Shown one piece after another: positions 14,018 through 21,767 of a stretch of 29,294 nucleotides of DNA; the stretch's first letter is position 1; the number at the start of each line of letters is the position of its first letter. A program made the position numbers and the translations under genes. The notes beneath the pieces are model-generated. The model did not search any database, was not told the origin of the DNA, and saw only the letters and a program-made list of their open reading frames with translations. This DNA comes from a virus. The stretch covers positions 1 through 29,294 of the IMG/VR virus record IMGVR_UViG_3300009034_000170. The stretch is one strand, 5' to 3'.

Positions 14018-14479
14018 ATGAAAAGAATCTTAATCGTATTATGTTTGATGATTCTGATTTTTGGAGCAATTAAGGCTGGGAGTAAGCGACCATTAGATGG
14101 GAATGGCAGAACCTATTGGTCAACAGATTTTGGAGTCGACTACAAGATAGTTACCGACACTACTACTTGGACTACGGTTTTTAACAGACGTGGGATTATC
14201 TACGGGGTTTACTGTATGGCAAGTGCGACATGGACAGCGAGTACTAATTATTTCAGACAGGCAGCTTCTACGAATGCCATCGTGATACCGAATCTGACTT
14301 TGGCAGCGAAATCTACAAGAATTGTTGGCAATCCTGTAGCAGAATCAACTAATTTTATTCCTACGAAAGCGATTTATGCAATCAGTGGTTTGAAGGTCAG
14401 ACCAGGTGCTTCTATACCAAAGAACGCAGCTGGGGTTGAAAACGAAACAACTTTGTATATTCTCTACTGGTCACGATAA
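14018..14479 (+). CDS. Signal-peptide protein in decoration-protein position
   Basis: Start at ATG 14018 (153 aa), chosen for AGAGGAGG 8 bp upstream; the frame is open back to 13976 without a ribosome site. The N terminus, MKRILIVLCLMILIFGAIKA, is a classical Sec signal peptide with likely cleavage after Ala20. The mature part is Thr/Ser/Ala-rich and beta-like (DYKIVTDTTTWTTVFNRRG, TKAIYAISGLKVRPGAS), with no Cys after the one at residue 64. Genes between scaffold and capsid usually encode head decoration proteins, and the size and composition fit. A cleavable signal peptide on a head protein is unexpected. It may instead be an exported phage protein unrelated to the head. Confidence 0.65.
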   Translation: MKRILIVLCLMILIFGAIKAGSKRPLDGNGRTYWSTDFGVDYKIVTDTTTWTTVFNRRGIIYGVYCMASATWTASTNYFRQAASTNAIVIPNLTLAAKSTRIVGNPVAESTNFIPTKAIYAISGLKVRPGASIPKNAAGVENETTLYILYWSR

Positions 14480-14517
14480 TAGAAAAACCAGAGAAAAAAA
14501 AGTGAGGTGTAAATATC

Positions 14518-15438
14518 ATGATTAGAGATTTACAAGAACTTAAGAAAGCTTTAGATGTAGCAGCAGCGGGTGATGTTCTGTTACAACCTGAAGTTGACAA
14601 AGTAATTCAGTCCTTGATTTTGGTACATAACCCGTTGAGAAATAATGTGCCAAGAAAGAAAGGAAGCGGAAAACAGTGGATTGTCGTAAAGAGGTCAGTG
14701 GCTCCTGGAACGAATTGGGTGAATGATACCGAAGAACCAGCTGTTACAAATTCAACCTATCCTGCATGGGTGACTTTCGATTTCAAAGACATATTATTTA
14801 AGGGCAAAGTGACGCATAAACTTCAACTGACAGGATTATCGTACACTGATGTTAAATCAGCCGAAATCAATGCTGGGCTCGACGCAATTAAGAAAGATGA
14901 AGAAGATGCGATGATAAATGGTGATGCCAGTGTAACTCCAAAACAACCTTCTGGTTTGAGGAAACTCATTCCTGCGGGTCAGATAGTTGAGGCTGGCGGA
15001 GCAGGTGGAGACGGTGCTTCTTTAACCTTGAAGTTAATGGATGAAGCGATAGACCTTTGTTACGGATTGCCAGATATGATAGTTTGCTCAAAGCGAACCC
15101 GAAGAGAGTTAAATTCCCTAATGCAAGTGAAACAGAGATTTATCGATAAAGTTGAAGTGAAAGGTGGGTTTAAACTACAGTCCTACAATGACATTCCGAT
15201 TTACTGGACTCCTGCGATTTCAGATGCTCAAACTCAAGGTAGTTCAAGTGATGCAAGTGACCTATACATAGTTGATACAACTAAATTCTGGGTTGGTGTT
15301 CTCGAAGAATTGAGACAGGTTCCTTTAGCAAAGGTTTCTTCTCAATATGATTCCTTCGACATCCGTGAGAGTGTGACTAACGTTCTGGCTAATGAGAAAT
15401 ATTGTTCCCGAATCAAGGGAATAATTCCACCGAGCTAA
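14518..15438 (+). CDS. Major capsid protein, HK97 fold
   Basis: A 306-aa protein with a start at ATG 14518 after GTGAGGTG. The pattern is that of a short HK97-fold capsid protein: N-terminal helix region (LQELKKALDVAAAGDVLL), an E-loop-like segment around NDTEEPAVTNSTYPAW, the spine helix with KKDEEDAMINGD, and a C-terminal P-domain/A-domain with DMIVCSKRTRRELNSLM, YNDIPIYWTPAI and the DLYIVDTTKFWVG strand. It follows the protease-scaffold gene and is followed by a strong terminator, as expected for a gene expressed in large amounts. No long N-terminal delta domain is present, which agrees with a separate scaffold. Confidence 0.85.
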   Translation: MIRDLQELKKALDVAAAGDVLLQPEVDKVIQSLILVHNPLRNNVPRKKGSGKQWIVVKRSVAPGTNWVNDTEEPAVTNSTYPAWVTFDFKDILFKGKVTHKLQLTGLSYTDVKSAEINAGLDAIKKDEEDAMINGDASVTPKQPSGLRKLIPAGQIVEAGGAGGDGASLTLKLMDEAIDLCYGLPDMIVCSKRTRRELNSLMQVKQRFIDKVEVKGGFKLQSYNDIPIYWTPAISDAQTQGSSSDASDLYIVDTTKFWVGVLEELRQVPLAKVSSQYDSFDIRESVTNVLANEKYCSRIKGIIPPS

Positions 15439-15449
15439 AAGAATAATCA

Positions 15450-15479
15450 GAGAGGCGTATTTCTACGCCTCTCTTTTTT
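15450..15479 (+). terminator. Intrinsic terminator after the capsid gene
   Basis: GAGAGGCGTA (15450-15459), loop TTTC, TACGCCTCTC (15464-15473), then six T. A perfect 10-bp stem. Genes downstream must rely on read-through, antitermination or a promoter not recognised here. Confidence 0.95.
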
Positions 15480-15500
15480 CTTTGATATATGGAGGTAGAT

Positions 15501-15980
15501 ATGAAAATATATCTTGCTATAGGTTTAATTTGTTTACTTTCTGTAAGTGCTTTTTCTTACGTTGCTCCCAGAGATGATAATAGAGTGCCAGCTTCTGTTA
15601 TCGCTGATAGAGATGGAAACTTTTTAGTGATAGATTCAAGCGGAAATTTGATGGTGAGTATTTCTACCCTTACCTCAATAGTAGTTCTTGATTCAAGATA
15701 TAGCGGGAAGGTTTCCACTGGAACCTCTGGTAAGATTACCGCCGTTACGAGTCAGCAAATAGTCATATCCAATGATGTAACAGGGTTTCAGTTTACTTTC
15801 ATAAATTCAGTAGATGGTTCTGCTGAAGCGACTGTTACTACTTCTCACGATGGCGACAAAAAATATTTTTACGATGGATTCTGGAAAGTAATAAAAATAG
15901 ATGTACCGCAACCCATAACCTTTGATGTTTCTTTGCCGGTTACTTCTACCATGACTTATGAAATTCAAGAAGTCAGGTAG
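15501..15980 (+). CDS. Signal-peptide protein, beta-rich, unknown function
   Basis: A 159-aa protein. ATG 15501 is preferred over the in-frame ATG at 15489 because GGAGG sits at 15491-15495. The signal peptide MKIYLAIGLICLLSVSAFS likely ends after Ser19. The mature domain has alternating strand-like segments (NFLVIDSSGNLMVSIS, GKITAVTSQQIVISNDVTG) and ends in YEIQEVR. It resembles small accessory or decoration domains on virions. It is the first gene of a five-member secreted-protein cassette. Confidence 0.65.
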   Translation: MKIYLAIGLICLLSVSAFSYVAPRDDNRVPASVIADRDGNFLVIDSSGNLMVSISTLTSIVVLDSRYSGKVSTGTSGKITAVTSQQIVISNDVTGFQFTFINSVDGSAEATVTTSHDGDKKYFYDGFWKVIKIDVPQPITFDVSLPVTSTMTYEIQEVR

Positions 15981-16001
15981 ATTAAGACGAGGAGAATTCT
16001 A

Positions 16002-17096
16002 ATGAAAAAATTTATAATATCTTTCATTTTAATTTTATTCCTTCCGAGTTTAGTTTTCAGTCAAACCTTGAGAGATTATACCAAAGTTAAAAAATCCGGG
16101 GATAGAATGACTGGCAATTTATATCTACAAGCAGATTTAAGGGATGTCGTAGTTGGCGTATTTAATACGATAACTTCATCGGAAACTGGAAAAATTGCAG
16201 GAATTATTTTTAACAGCCAAGGAAATGTAATTGACATGACTAATCTAAATCTCGGTAGAAAAACTACAAATTATTTCTACGGAGGTACGGCTGACGATTA
16301 TCATAGAGCAGATGGAGAAGCTCAAGCTCATGATAGTTATAAAGCTCCCAATCTTTATGGCGATATCTTGCATATTGATGCCATCGTTCCGAGAGGCACC
16401 GTTCCATCAATAACTATTTCCACTAATGTCAATGCAGAAGGATATATGATAGCGGCAGATAGTTTTTCTCTTACAGGTTCAGGGGTTAAGGCAATAATAT
16501 GTTATGATACAGAAGAACATGCTGTCACAATTAGTTCAAAAACAATTATAGATGGTGGATTTGTAGTAAATGGAGATTTTGATGCAAACGGAAATTGCAT
16601 TGAAGATGTCTGCACTCTTTCTGTTAGTTCGCACAGTAACTTTGTAGGAGAGCATCACGATTTTGCAGAAATTAGTATCACTACTGGAGCAACTGCTACT
16701 ACATTAACAGATCAAAATGTATGGTATCAAGTAACAACATTAACTTCGACTATTGGCGTGAGGGGTTTAACTGTAGGCGGGAATGAAATAATAATTTCTA
16801 CTAAGGGTTGGTATCACATAAGCCTACCGATTACTTTTAGCGGAACCGTAAAGGATAAAACTATAGAATTTGGAGTGTTTAAAAACAACGGTGCTTACGG
16901 GACTGGCGACGGTAATCTTGAACACTTACGAGCTACTCAATTAACTAACGGCGTAGGAACTTTCCAGACAATCACTATAATAGGAAAAGCTTATTTTGAT
17001 GTTGGTGACCACATAGAGGTTTGGGCAAGATGTACTTGTTCAGGTTCAAACTCAATAACGGTTCGTCATGGAGTATTAGACGTAGATAAACGATAA
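16002..17096 (+). CDS. Signal-peptide fibre-like protein with C1q-like C-terminal domain
   Basis: A 364-aa protein. The start ATG 16002 has GAGGAG upstream. The signal peptide MKKFIISFILILFLPSLVFS is followed by Gln. Residues about 32-45 read KSGDRMTGNLYL, a motif common at the base of phage tail fibres. The middle is a repetitive beta shaft (SITISTNVNAEGYMIAADS). The last 130 residues (GWYHISLPITFSG, TIEFGVFKNNG, VGDHIEVWARC) match a C1q/TNF-like jelly roll, which trimerises at fibre tips and binds receptors. The export signal is odd for a tail fibre; it could be an adhesin or cell-surface protein made during infection. Confidence 0.65.
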   Translation: MKKFIISFILILFLPSLVFSQTLRDYTKVKKSGDRMTGNLYLQADLRDVVVGVFNTITSSETGKIAGIIFNSQGNVIDMTNLNLGRKTTNYFYGGTADDYHRADGEAQAHDSYKAPNLYGDILHIDAIVPRGTVPSITISTNVNAEGYMIAADSFSLTGSGVKAIICYDTEEHAVTISSKTIIDGGFVVNGDFDANGNCIEDVCTLSVSSHSNFVGEHHDFAEISITTGATATTLTDQNVWYQVTTLTSTIGVRGLTVGGNEIIISTKGWYHISLPITFSGTVKDKTIEFGVFKNNGAYGTGDGNLEHLRATQLTNGVGTFQTITIIGKAYFDVGDHIEVWARCTCSGSNSITVRHGVLDVDKR

Positions 17097-17118
17097 ATAA
17101 ATAAGCAATTAAATAACC

Positions 17119-17328
17119 ATGTCTACAGAAAGCGATTTTGATGTTTCAGTCGGAGTTAAAGTTTACAATGCAACGTCGACTATTTCTGAATATAGTTCAG
17201 CGGTCTATGTCGCTACTATGGATGCTTCTGCTGTCGATTTGGTTTTGGCTCCAATTACTTATTTAGAAGACAGGGCGGGAAATGATATTATAGACAGAGC
17301 TGATAATATTCTAATAGCAAGAAGATGA
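17119..17328 (+). CDS. Small hypothetical protein, 69 aa
   Basis: Starts at ATG 17119 without a clear ribosome site. It is Ser/Asp-rich and beta-like (VSVGVKVYNATSTISEYSS), ending in TYLEDRAGNDIIDRADN. No signal peptide is present. It lies among the fibre-like genes; a short structural protein or a fragment of a longer fibre gene are both possible. Confidence 0.5.
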   Translation: MSTESDFDVSVGVKVYNATSTISEYSSAVYVATMDASAVDLVLAPITYLEDRAGNDIIDRADNILIARR

Positions 17329-17329
17329 A

Positions 17330-17515
17330 ATGGCAAGAGAACAGCATTATAAAAAAGAAGGAAATGATTTACATGTTTCAGCAATCGTTAGCGAAACAAA
17401 ACCAGATGTTTCAGATTGGACTGACCCGACTGGTTTATTTTGGATTAGAAAAAGTGATAAGTCTCTTTGGGTTTATATGGTAGATGATTTTTATCCTGTA
17501 GTTTCTTTCGGTTAA
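17330..17515 (+). CDS. Small hypothetical protein, 61 aa
   Basis: Starts at ATG 17330, one base after the upstream stop. It contains DPTGLFWIRKSDKSLWVYM, a Trp-rich beta hairpin pattern seen in small phage tail accessory proteins. No signal peptide and no strong ribosome site; probably translated by coupling. Function unknown. Confidence 0.55.
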   Translation: MAREQHYKKEGNDLHVSAIVSETKPDVSDWTDPTGLFWIRKSDKSLWVYMVDDFYPVVSFG

Positions 17516-17517
17516 TT

Positions 17518-18354
17518 ATGAAAAAAATATTTTTAGTTTTGATTTTATTTTTGGTTGCTTCTAAGTTATCAGCACAATATGTTGCACCTTATAAAATAAT
17601 TTACAGTTCCGAAACGCCTACAGCTACTTTTATTTATGCAGGTCAAATGGAAATCGGAATTTCAACTACCACAAGATATATAATACTTTTAGGTACTGGA
17701 ACAGCCAGAGCAAAAGAAGGAGTATTTGATTACCTATTTATTGCTGAACAGATGAAAGCTAAACGAATAACGAGTGGTGATGATGGAAGTGTTACTAATG
17801 TATGGACAAAGTTTGTTTCATCAGATTCGTGGGGTGAAACAGCAGCAGGAAATGGGGGAAATAAAATCAGGCATGAACCAAAACCTGCCTCAACCTGGGA
17901 TACCCCTGGATATACTGGGAATAGTGCGATAGTGAAAAAAGAATGGGAAGTAAATTCATCAACTCAAAGAATCTATGTTATTAAGTTACCTGACAGTGCT
18001 TTGCCAAATGAGGCGAATACCGACATTATAGTTGATAGGGAATTTGTAGACAATGGAACCGTCAACGCTTATTTTGAAATGGTATCTTCTGCGACAATTA
18101 CAGACCCTGGAAATGTATGGTTACACTTAATAATTTCAACCTGTCGTTTCGTGGTTTCTGAAGTCTATGAATCAACTACAACAGGAGCTTCTAACGGATG
18201 GGATGATGGAGTGGTATCAACATTTACTTTTGCAAATTCAAATATATGGACAGATGGAAAATGCGTAACAGCAAAAATAAGGAGAATAAGTGGAGATGGT
18301 TATACGCAGACGGTTTATATTAAGCATGGTGATTTTTCTTATCCCGTTGATTAG
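17518..18354 (+). CDS. Signal-peptide protein, putative surface or virion adhesin
   Basis: A 278-aa protein starting at ATG 17518, two bases after the upstream stop. The signal peptide MKKIFLVLILFLVASKLSA ends in a good signal peptidase site before Gln. The mature chain is Ser/Thr-rich and beta-like, with EIGISTTTRYIILLGTGTA near residue 45, which recalls shaft segments of fibre proteins, and a C-terminal part (CVTAKIRRISGDGYTQTVYI) fitting a beta sandwich. Its last 65 bp overlap the start of the next gene in another frame. Function unknown. Confidence 0.65.
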   Translation: MKKIFLVLILFLVASKLSAQYVAPYKIIYSSETPTATFIYAGQMEIGISTTTRYIILLGTGTARAKEGVFDYLFIAEQMKAKRITSGDDGSVTNVWTKFVSSDSWGETAAGNGGNKIRHEPKPASTWDTPGYTGNSAIVKKEWEVNSSTQRIYVIKLPDSALPNEANTDIIVDREFVDNGTVNAYFEMVSSATITDPGNVWLHLIISTCRFVVSEVYESTTTGASNGWDDGVVSTFTFANSNIWTDGKCVTAKIRRISGDGYTQTVYIKHGDFSYPVD

Positions 18355-18715
18355 TTGGGCAAAGATGCCAACAGTCAGAGGATACGTAGATTTTAAAACA
18401 ACTGATTTACAGAATACTTTTTACAATTTACTAAATTCTAAAAGAACTAAATGTATAGATAACGCATTGGTAGAGAAACAAAATGTTATTGTAGATATAA
18501 GTACGGGTGTTACAAAAACTATCTACAGGGTTACATTTTATATGAATTTCAACATACAGAATATCTCTGATAGAAACCAAATAAAACTATCAACAACAAC
18601 TTTTAAAATTAATAACAATATAGTTGATTATAAATTTGAAATATGGGAAAGCAACAATGATGGAATTCCAGGGCAATGCAAGCCCGATAAAATAAGGGAA
18701 TTGCTTTTGAAATGA
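18290..18715 (+). CDS. Signal-peptide protein whose leader overprints the upstream gene
   Basis: A 141-aa protein. GTG 18290 is supported by AAGGAG five bases upstream. The alternative ATG 18365 has no ribosome site and would remove the leader. The N terminus (VIRRRFILSMVIFLIPLISWA) is an ideal Sec signal peptide with a triple-Arg n-region and cleavage after Ala25. Nearly all of it is encoded inside the 17518 gene in a different frame. The mature domain (KTIYRVTFYMNFNIQNISD, then a Cys near each end) suggests a small beta fold, possibly with a disulfide. Function unknown. Confidence 0.6.
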   Translation: MEMVIRRRFILSMVIFLIPLISWAKMPTVRGYVDFKTTDLQNTFYNLLNSKRTKCIDNALVEKQNVIVDISTGVTKTIYRVTFYMNFNIQNISDRNQIKLSTTTFKINNNIVDYKFEIWESNNDGIPGQCKPDKIRELLLK

Positions 18716-19437
18716 AGATAATCCTACTTTTGCTTTTTTTATTTTTGTCTTCACAAGTTTATCCTCAGAACGAAGGATGCAGAGGACTTGATGGCATTGA
18801 TGATTATGTTGATACTAACGAACAGGCTATCTTTCAATTTGGAACAGGGGATTATTCTTATATGTTTTGGATGTATCCTACAAATTGGGGTAGTGATTAT
18901 GTAGTACCAATATCAAACGACCACTATTCTGGGATGTGGGAAAGTATCCATATAACGTGTGAACGTGGCGTTGCCCCCCTAAATAGATGCAGAGTTTATT
19001 CAGGAGATAATTTTAATTGGCTAAATAGTGTTACAGTTTTCACAAATAATAATTGGTATCACATAACAGTAACCAGAGTGTCTGGATTGGTGACTATTTA
19101 TGTAAACGGAGTTTATGATAACAGTACCACAATTACTAACAGTGTTACTGTGGCAAGAAATATGTATATCGGCAGAAATGTAGACCCGACATATCCGAGA
19201 CACTTTCAGGGAAGAATAGATGAAGTCAGATTTTGGAATTATGGGCTATCTTCAGAGCAGATACCAGAAAAGATGGATAGGGTTATTGCTGATGAAGAAC
19301 CTGGACTTATTTGGCATTCAAATATGGATGAACCAGCAGGTAATGTTTTTGATAGATCTAAAACGGGAGGGGCAGGAACGGTTACGGGAACGTACGCAGA
19401 TATTAACGCACCGATTAAAAGAATTATTGGAGAATAA
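18712..19437 (+). CDS. Signal-peptide LamG-like (concanavalin-type) domain protein
   Basis: A 241-aa protein. ATG 18712 overlaps the upstream TGA. The signal peptide MKIILLLLFLFLSSQVYP leads into a LamG_3-like jelly roll: GLDGIDDYVDT (residues 25-35), a YMFWMYP strand, NNWYHITVTRVSG followed by TIYVNGVYDNS, and the closing GRIDEVRFWNYGLSSEQI. These are the classical landmarks of the family, which binds carbohydrate or protein ligands. A tail-associated receptor-binding or host-adhesion role is likely. Its location between the capsid and connector genes is unusual. Confidence 0.78.
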   Translation: MKIILLLLFLFLSSQVYPQNEGCRGLDGIDDYVDTNEQAIFQFGTGDYSYMFWMYPTNWGSDYVVPISNDHYSGMWESIHITCERGVAPLNRCRVYSGDNFNWLNSVTVFTNNNWYHITVTRVSGLVTIYVNGVYDNSTTITNSVTVARNMYIGRNVDPTYPRHFQGRIDEVRFWNYGLSSEQIPEKMDRVIADEEPGLIWHSNMDEPAGNVFDRSKTGGAGTVTGTYADINAPIKRIIGE

Positions 19438-19761
19438 ATGGATGCTTTTCCTTATAAAATTTACCGAGGGGATACGAAAACAATAGATTTCGTGGTAACA
19501 GAAGATGATTCACCATTTGATTTATCCGATTCTGTTGTGAAGTTCATAGGTAAAAAGAGCTTTTCAGATACAGATGCAAATGCAGTTTTCGATGTTACTT
19601 GTACCCTGACTACTCCAGCGAGTGGTGAGTGCAGTGCTGAGATTCAAGTTTTTACTGAGGGAACACTTTTTGTTGAATTGGAATACACCAAAGGTGCAAC
19701 TATAAAAACCCTGAAACAATGGGGTGGCTTTGAGGTCTTACCAGACTTACGCAGAGGTTAG
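19438..19761 (+). CDS. BppU N-terminal-like baseplate or fibre attachment protein
   Basis: A 107-aa protein. ATG 19438 follows GGAG with a 5-bp gap. It has the pattern of the lactococcal phage BppU N-terminal Ig-like domain: IYRGDTKTIDFVV, PFDLSDSVVKFIGKK, and a closing VELEYTKGATIKTL then FEVLPDLR. In other phages this domain joins receptor-binding proteins to the baseplate. Here it stands alone, at the end of the fibre-like cassette, and could serve as an adaptor. There is no signal peptide, unlike most neighbours. Confidence 0.65.
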   Translation: MDAFPYKIYRGDTKTIDFVVTEDDSPFDLSDSVVKFIGKKSFSDTDANAVFDVTCTLTTPASGECSAEIQVFTEGTLFVELEYTKGATIKTLKQWGGFEVLPDLRRG

Positions 19762-19772
19762 GAGGTTAAATT

Positions 19773-20033
19773 ATGAAATATGTCCTGCAGAACAAAGAAT
19801 ATCCTGTAAGTGAACAGATTTCTTTTTATCACGAAGTTTTAATCGTACACGAGAATCATATTGTTGAAACTAATTCCAATTTATCAAAAGAGTTATTGGT
19901 AAAGATGGGATTTCAGTTGGTAGAAGAAGAAGGAAAGGTTTTGACTATTAAAGACTTGAAACCGAAAACTGAAAAAAAAGTTGGGACTAAAACCAAACAG
20001 AAAAAATCTTCTAAAAAGAAAACAAAAAAATAA
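19773..20033 (+). CDS. Small basic protein with Lys-rich tail
   Basis: An 86-aa protein. ATG 19773 follows GGAGGTTAAATT. The first 60 residues are a compact domain (YVLQNKEYPVSEQISFYHEV, LVKMGFQLVEEE). The last 25 are almost only Lys, Thr and Ser (KKVGTKTKQKKSSKKKTKK), suited to contact with DNA or negatively charged surfaces. Genes of this size just before the head-tail connector often encode head-associated proteins. No family recognised. Confidence 0.6.
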   Translation: MKYVLQNKEYPVSEQISFYHEVLIVHENHIVETNSNLSKELLVKMGFQLVEEEGKVLTIKDLKPKTEKKVGTKTKQKKSSKKKTKK

Positions 20034-20582
20034 ATGTCCAATTATACCACTGCTCAGAAAGTTAGTAATTATACGAAGGGAAAGATTGCAGTTACAGATA
20101 TTAAATCTGAATGGCTTGAATGGGCTAATGATTATATTGAGCGATTTAGTGGTTTGAAATTTAGTTCTGGGATTGCCTTTACTGACAACTTAGACGGGAA
20201 TGATTTGGAATGGATTTTTACAAAACATTATCCTTTACTGTCAGTAACTTCTTTGAAAGTTGGAGGTACTGAAGTTGATTCAGCTAATTTCAAATGGTAT
20301 CCAACTGGAAGGATTGTTCTTTTATATTCTACTTTTACTATTGGAAATCAAAATGTAGAGGTTATAGGAACTTACGGATTCGCTACTGTCCCCGGGATAG
20401 TTGAACAGATTGCGACAATGCTTACTGCTGGGATTTGTTATGCAGCGAGAGACGGGATATCTCCAGATGTAAAATCCGAAAGAATAGGAGACTATTCTGT
20501 TGCATATTTCGGAATAGCTGAAAGTCAGATAGAAAAGCAACTGAAGGTTTTAGGTAAAAGGAATTCTTTAGAGGGAGCATGA
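20034..20582 (+). CDS. Head-tail connector (adaptor, HK97 gp6/SPP1 gp15-like)
   Basis: A 182-aa protein. The start ATG 20034 follows the upstream stop directly. N-terminal helices (WLEWANDYIERFSGL), a central beta region (LLSVTSLKVGG, WYPTGRIVLL), and the C-terminal helix AARDGISPDVKSERIGDYS match the usual pattern of gp6-like connectors, including the ending with SERIGDYSVAYF. Such proteins form a ring under the portal to which the stopper binds. The gene order that follows (stopper, gp10-like, tail terminator, tube) supports the call. Confidence 0.8.
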   Translation: MSNYTTAQKVSNYTKGKIAVTDIKSEWLEWANDYIERFSGLKFSSGIAFTDNLDGNDLEWIFTKHYPLLSVTSLKVGGTEVDSANFKWYPTGRIVLLYSTFTIGNQNVEVIGTYGFATVPGIVEQIATMLTAGICYAARDGISPDVKSERIGDYSVAYFGIAESQIEKQLKVLGKRNSLEGA

Positions 20583-20592
20583 GAGGTTTGAA

Positions 20593-20904
20593 TTGAGCTT
20601 TCAAGGAAGATTGAATAAGGCAATAAAAGTTTATAGAAAAGGTTCTGTTGGAGCAGATGTTGAGGGCTGGGTTTTAGTTGGGGCTTTTGTTGGCAGGTTT
20701 TCTCCTATATCCCCAGCAGATATTCAGGCTTCTGCTATGATGATAGATTTTAACCCCACTCATAAATTATATACAAGGGTGATTGATTTGAAACAAGGCG
20801 ATAAGGTTGAGAGAGTAGAAGATAGTCAAGAATTTCAAGTTAATAGAGTAATGAAAGATTCTCAAGACCACCATTTAGAATCTTGGGTAAGTGAAGTATC
20901 ATGA
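20593..20904 (+). CDS. Head-tail joining (stopper-like) protein
   Basis: A 103-aa protein with a TTG start at 20593, GAGAGG 6 bp upstream. Size and content (VYRKGSVGADVEGW, VGRFSPISPADIQAS, RVEDSQEFQVNRV) fit the stopper/head-closure family (SPP1 gp16-like), all-beta proteins that close the head after packaging. It lies between the connector and the gp10-like gene, the usual position. It overlaps the next gene by 4 bp. Confidence 0.75.
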   Translation: MSFQGRLNKAIKVYRKGSVGADVEGWVLVGAFVGRFSPISPADIQASAMMIDFNPTHKLYTRVIDLKQGDKVERVEDSQEFQVNRVMKDSQDHHLESWVSEVS

Positions 20905-21356
20905 TTAAATTAACAATCAAAGGTGATAAAGAATTAAAGACTTGGTTTGGCAAAGTTCAAGCTCAGCATGTCAAAGAAGCAGAGAAAACCTTAACAAGAG
21001 TTTTAGTTCACCTGCGAGATAAAATAGTTGAGAAATTATCTGGTAGAATTTTGAATGTTAAAACTTCGAGACTGAGAACTGGAATTGCAGTTATACCAGC
21101 TAAGGCAACCCCGTCGGGATGGGATGGAAAAGTTTTCACAAATGTTAAGTATGCAAGAATACAGGAGAAAGGCGGAGTCATAACCCCCAAAGTGGGTACA
21201 TATTTAATTATATATCTTTATAAGTTAGGAATCTTTAGAAAGGTTAAAAGCGTAACAATTCCTGCGAGACCTTATTTTTATCCGACTCTACCTGAAGAAT
21301 CAACTTGGATTACAGGTGAGTTTAAAAGATTTCTTACAGGTTTGGCAAAAGTATGA
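20901..21356 (+). CDS. HK97 gp10-like neck/tail completion protein
   Basis: A 151-aa protein overlapping its neighbours by 4 bp at both ends. The pattern of helix (EKTLTRVLVHLRDKIVEKL), then LNVKTSRLRTGIAV, KYARIQEKGGVI and the signature PARPYFYPTL is that of the gp10-like family (KYA..hEfG, PaRPFl). These proteins assist joining of head and tail. The call rests on clear short motifs plus gene order. Confidence 0.82.
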   Translation: MIKLTIKGDKELKTWFGKVQAQHVKEAEKTLTRVLVHLRDKIVEKLSGRILNVKTSRLRTGIAVIPAKATPSGWDGKVFTNVKYARIQEKGGVITPKVGTYLIIYLYKLGIFRKVKSVTIPARPYFYPTLPEESTWITGEFKRFLTGLAKV

Positions 21357-21754
21357 ATATTATTATAGATAAAGTAATTGACAAGTTAGATAAATTAACT
21401 ACCGAGTTCGGAGGTAGAATATATCACGGTACTCAGAAGGCAATTAGTTTATATCCTGCTGTTGTGGTTGTACCAGACGAAGAAGGCGACGTTGATATTA
21501 CAATGGGGAAAAGACAGGAGTCTTATAGACTATCTGTTTGGGGATATATCGAACATGAAGATACAAAAGCAAATTCGGTGCTGATATTAACTTTAGGAAA
21601 AGCAGTAAAACAAAAATTATTAGATAATCAGACTTTGGATAGTTTAGTAGTTGAAATGACATTCTTTAGAAATCTACACTGGTTAGTTGAAAGTGAAGGA
21701 AAAAAATTAATGAGAGTTTTTGAAATAGGAGTTGAATACAGAAAAGAAGTTTAG
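21353..21754 (+). CDS. Tail terminator protein
   Basis: A 133-aa protein. N-terminal helix IIDKVIDKLDKL, then YPAVVVVPDEEGDV and SYRLSVWGYIEHEDTKANSV, with a long second helix. Length and position right before the tail tube gene match the gpU/gp17-like tail terminators that cap the tail tube at its correct length. Sequence signatures in this family are weak, so the context carries much of the call. Confidence 0.7.
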   Translation: MNIIIDKVIDKLDKLTTEFGGRIYHGTQKAISLYPAVVVVPDEEGDVDITMGKRQESYRLSVWGYIEHEDTKANSVLILTLGKAVKQKLLDNQTLDSLVVEMTFFRNLHWLVESEGKKLMRVFEIGVEYRKEV

Positions 21755-21767
21755 GAGGTAAATTATT

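Noticed and set aside
19220-19486. Plus-strand open frame overlapping the LamG-like gene
   Set aside because: It overlaps the end of the LamG-like gene and the start of the BppU-like gene, both with recognisable folds, and its own product shows none.
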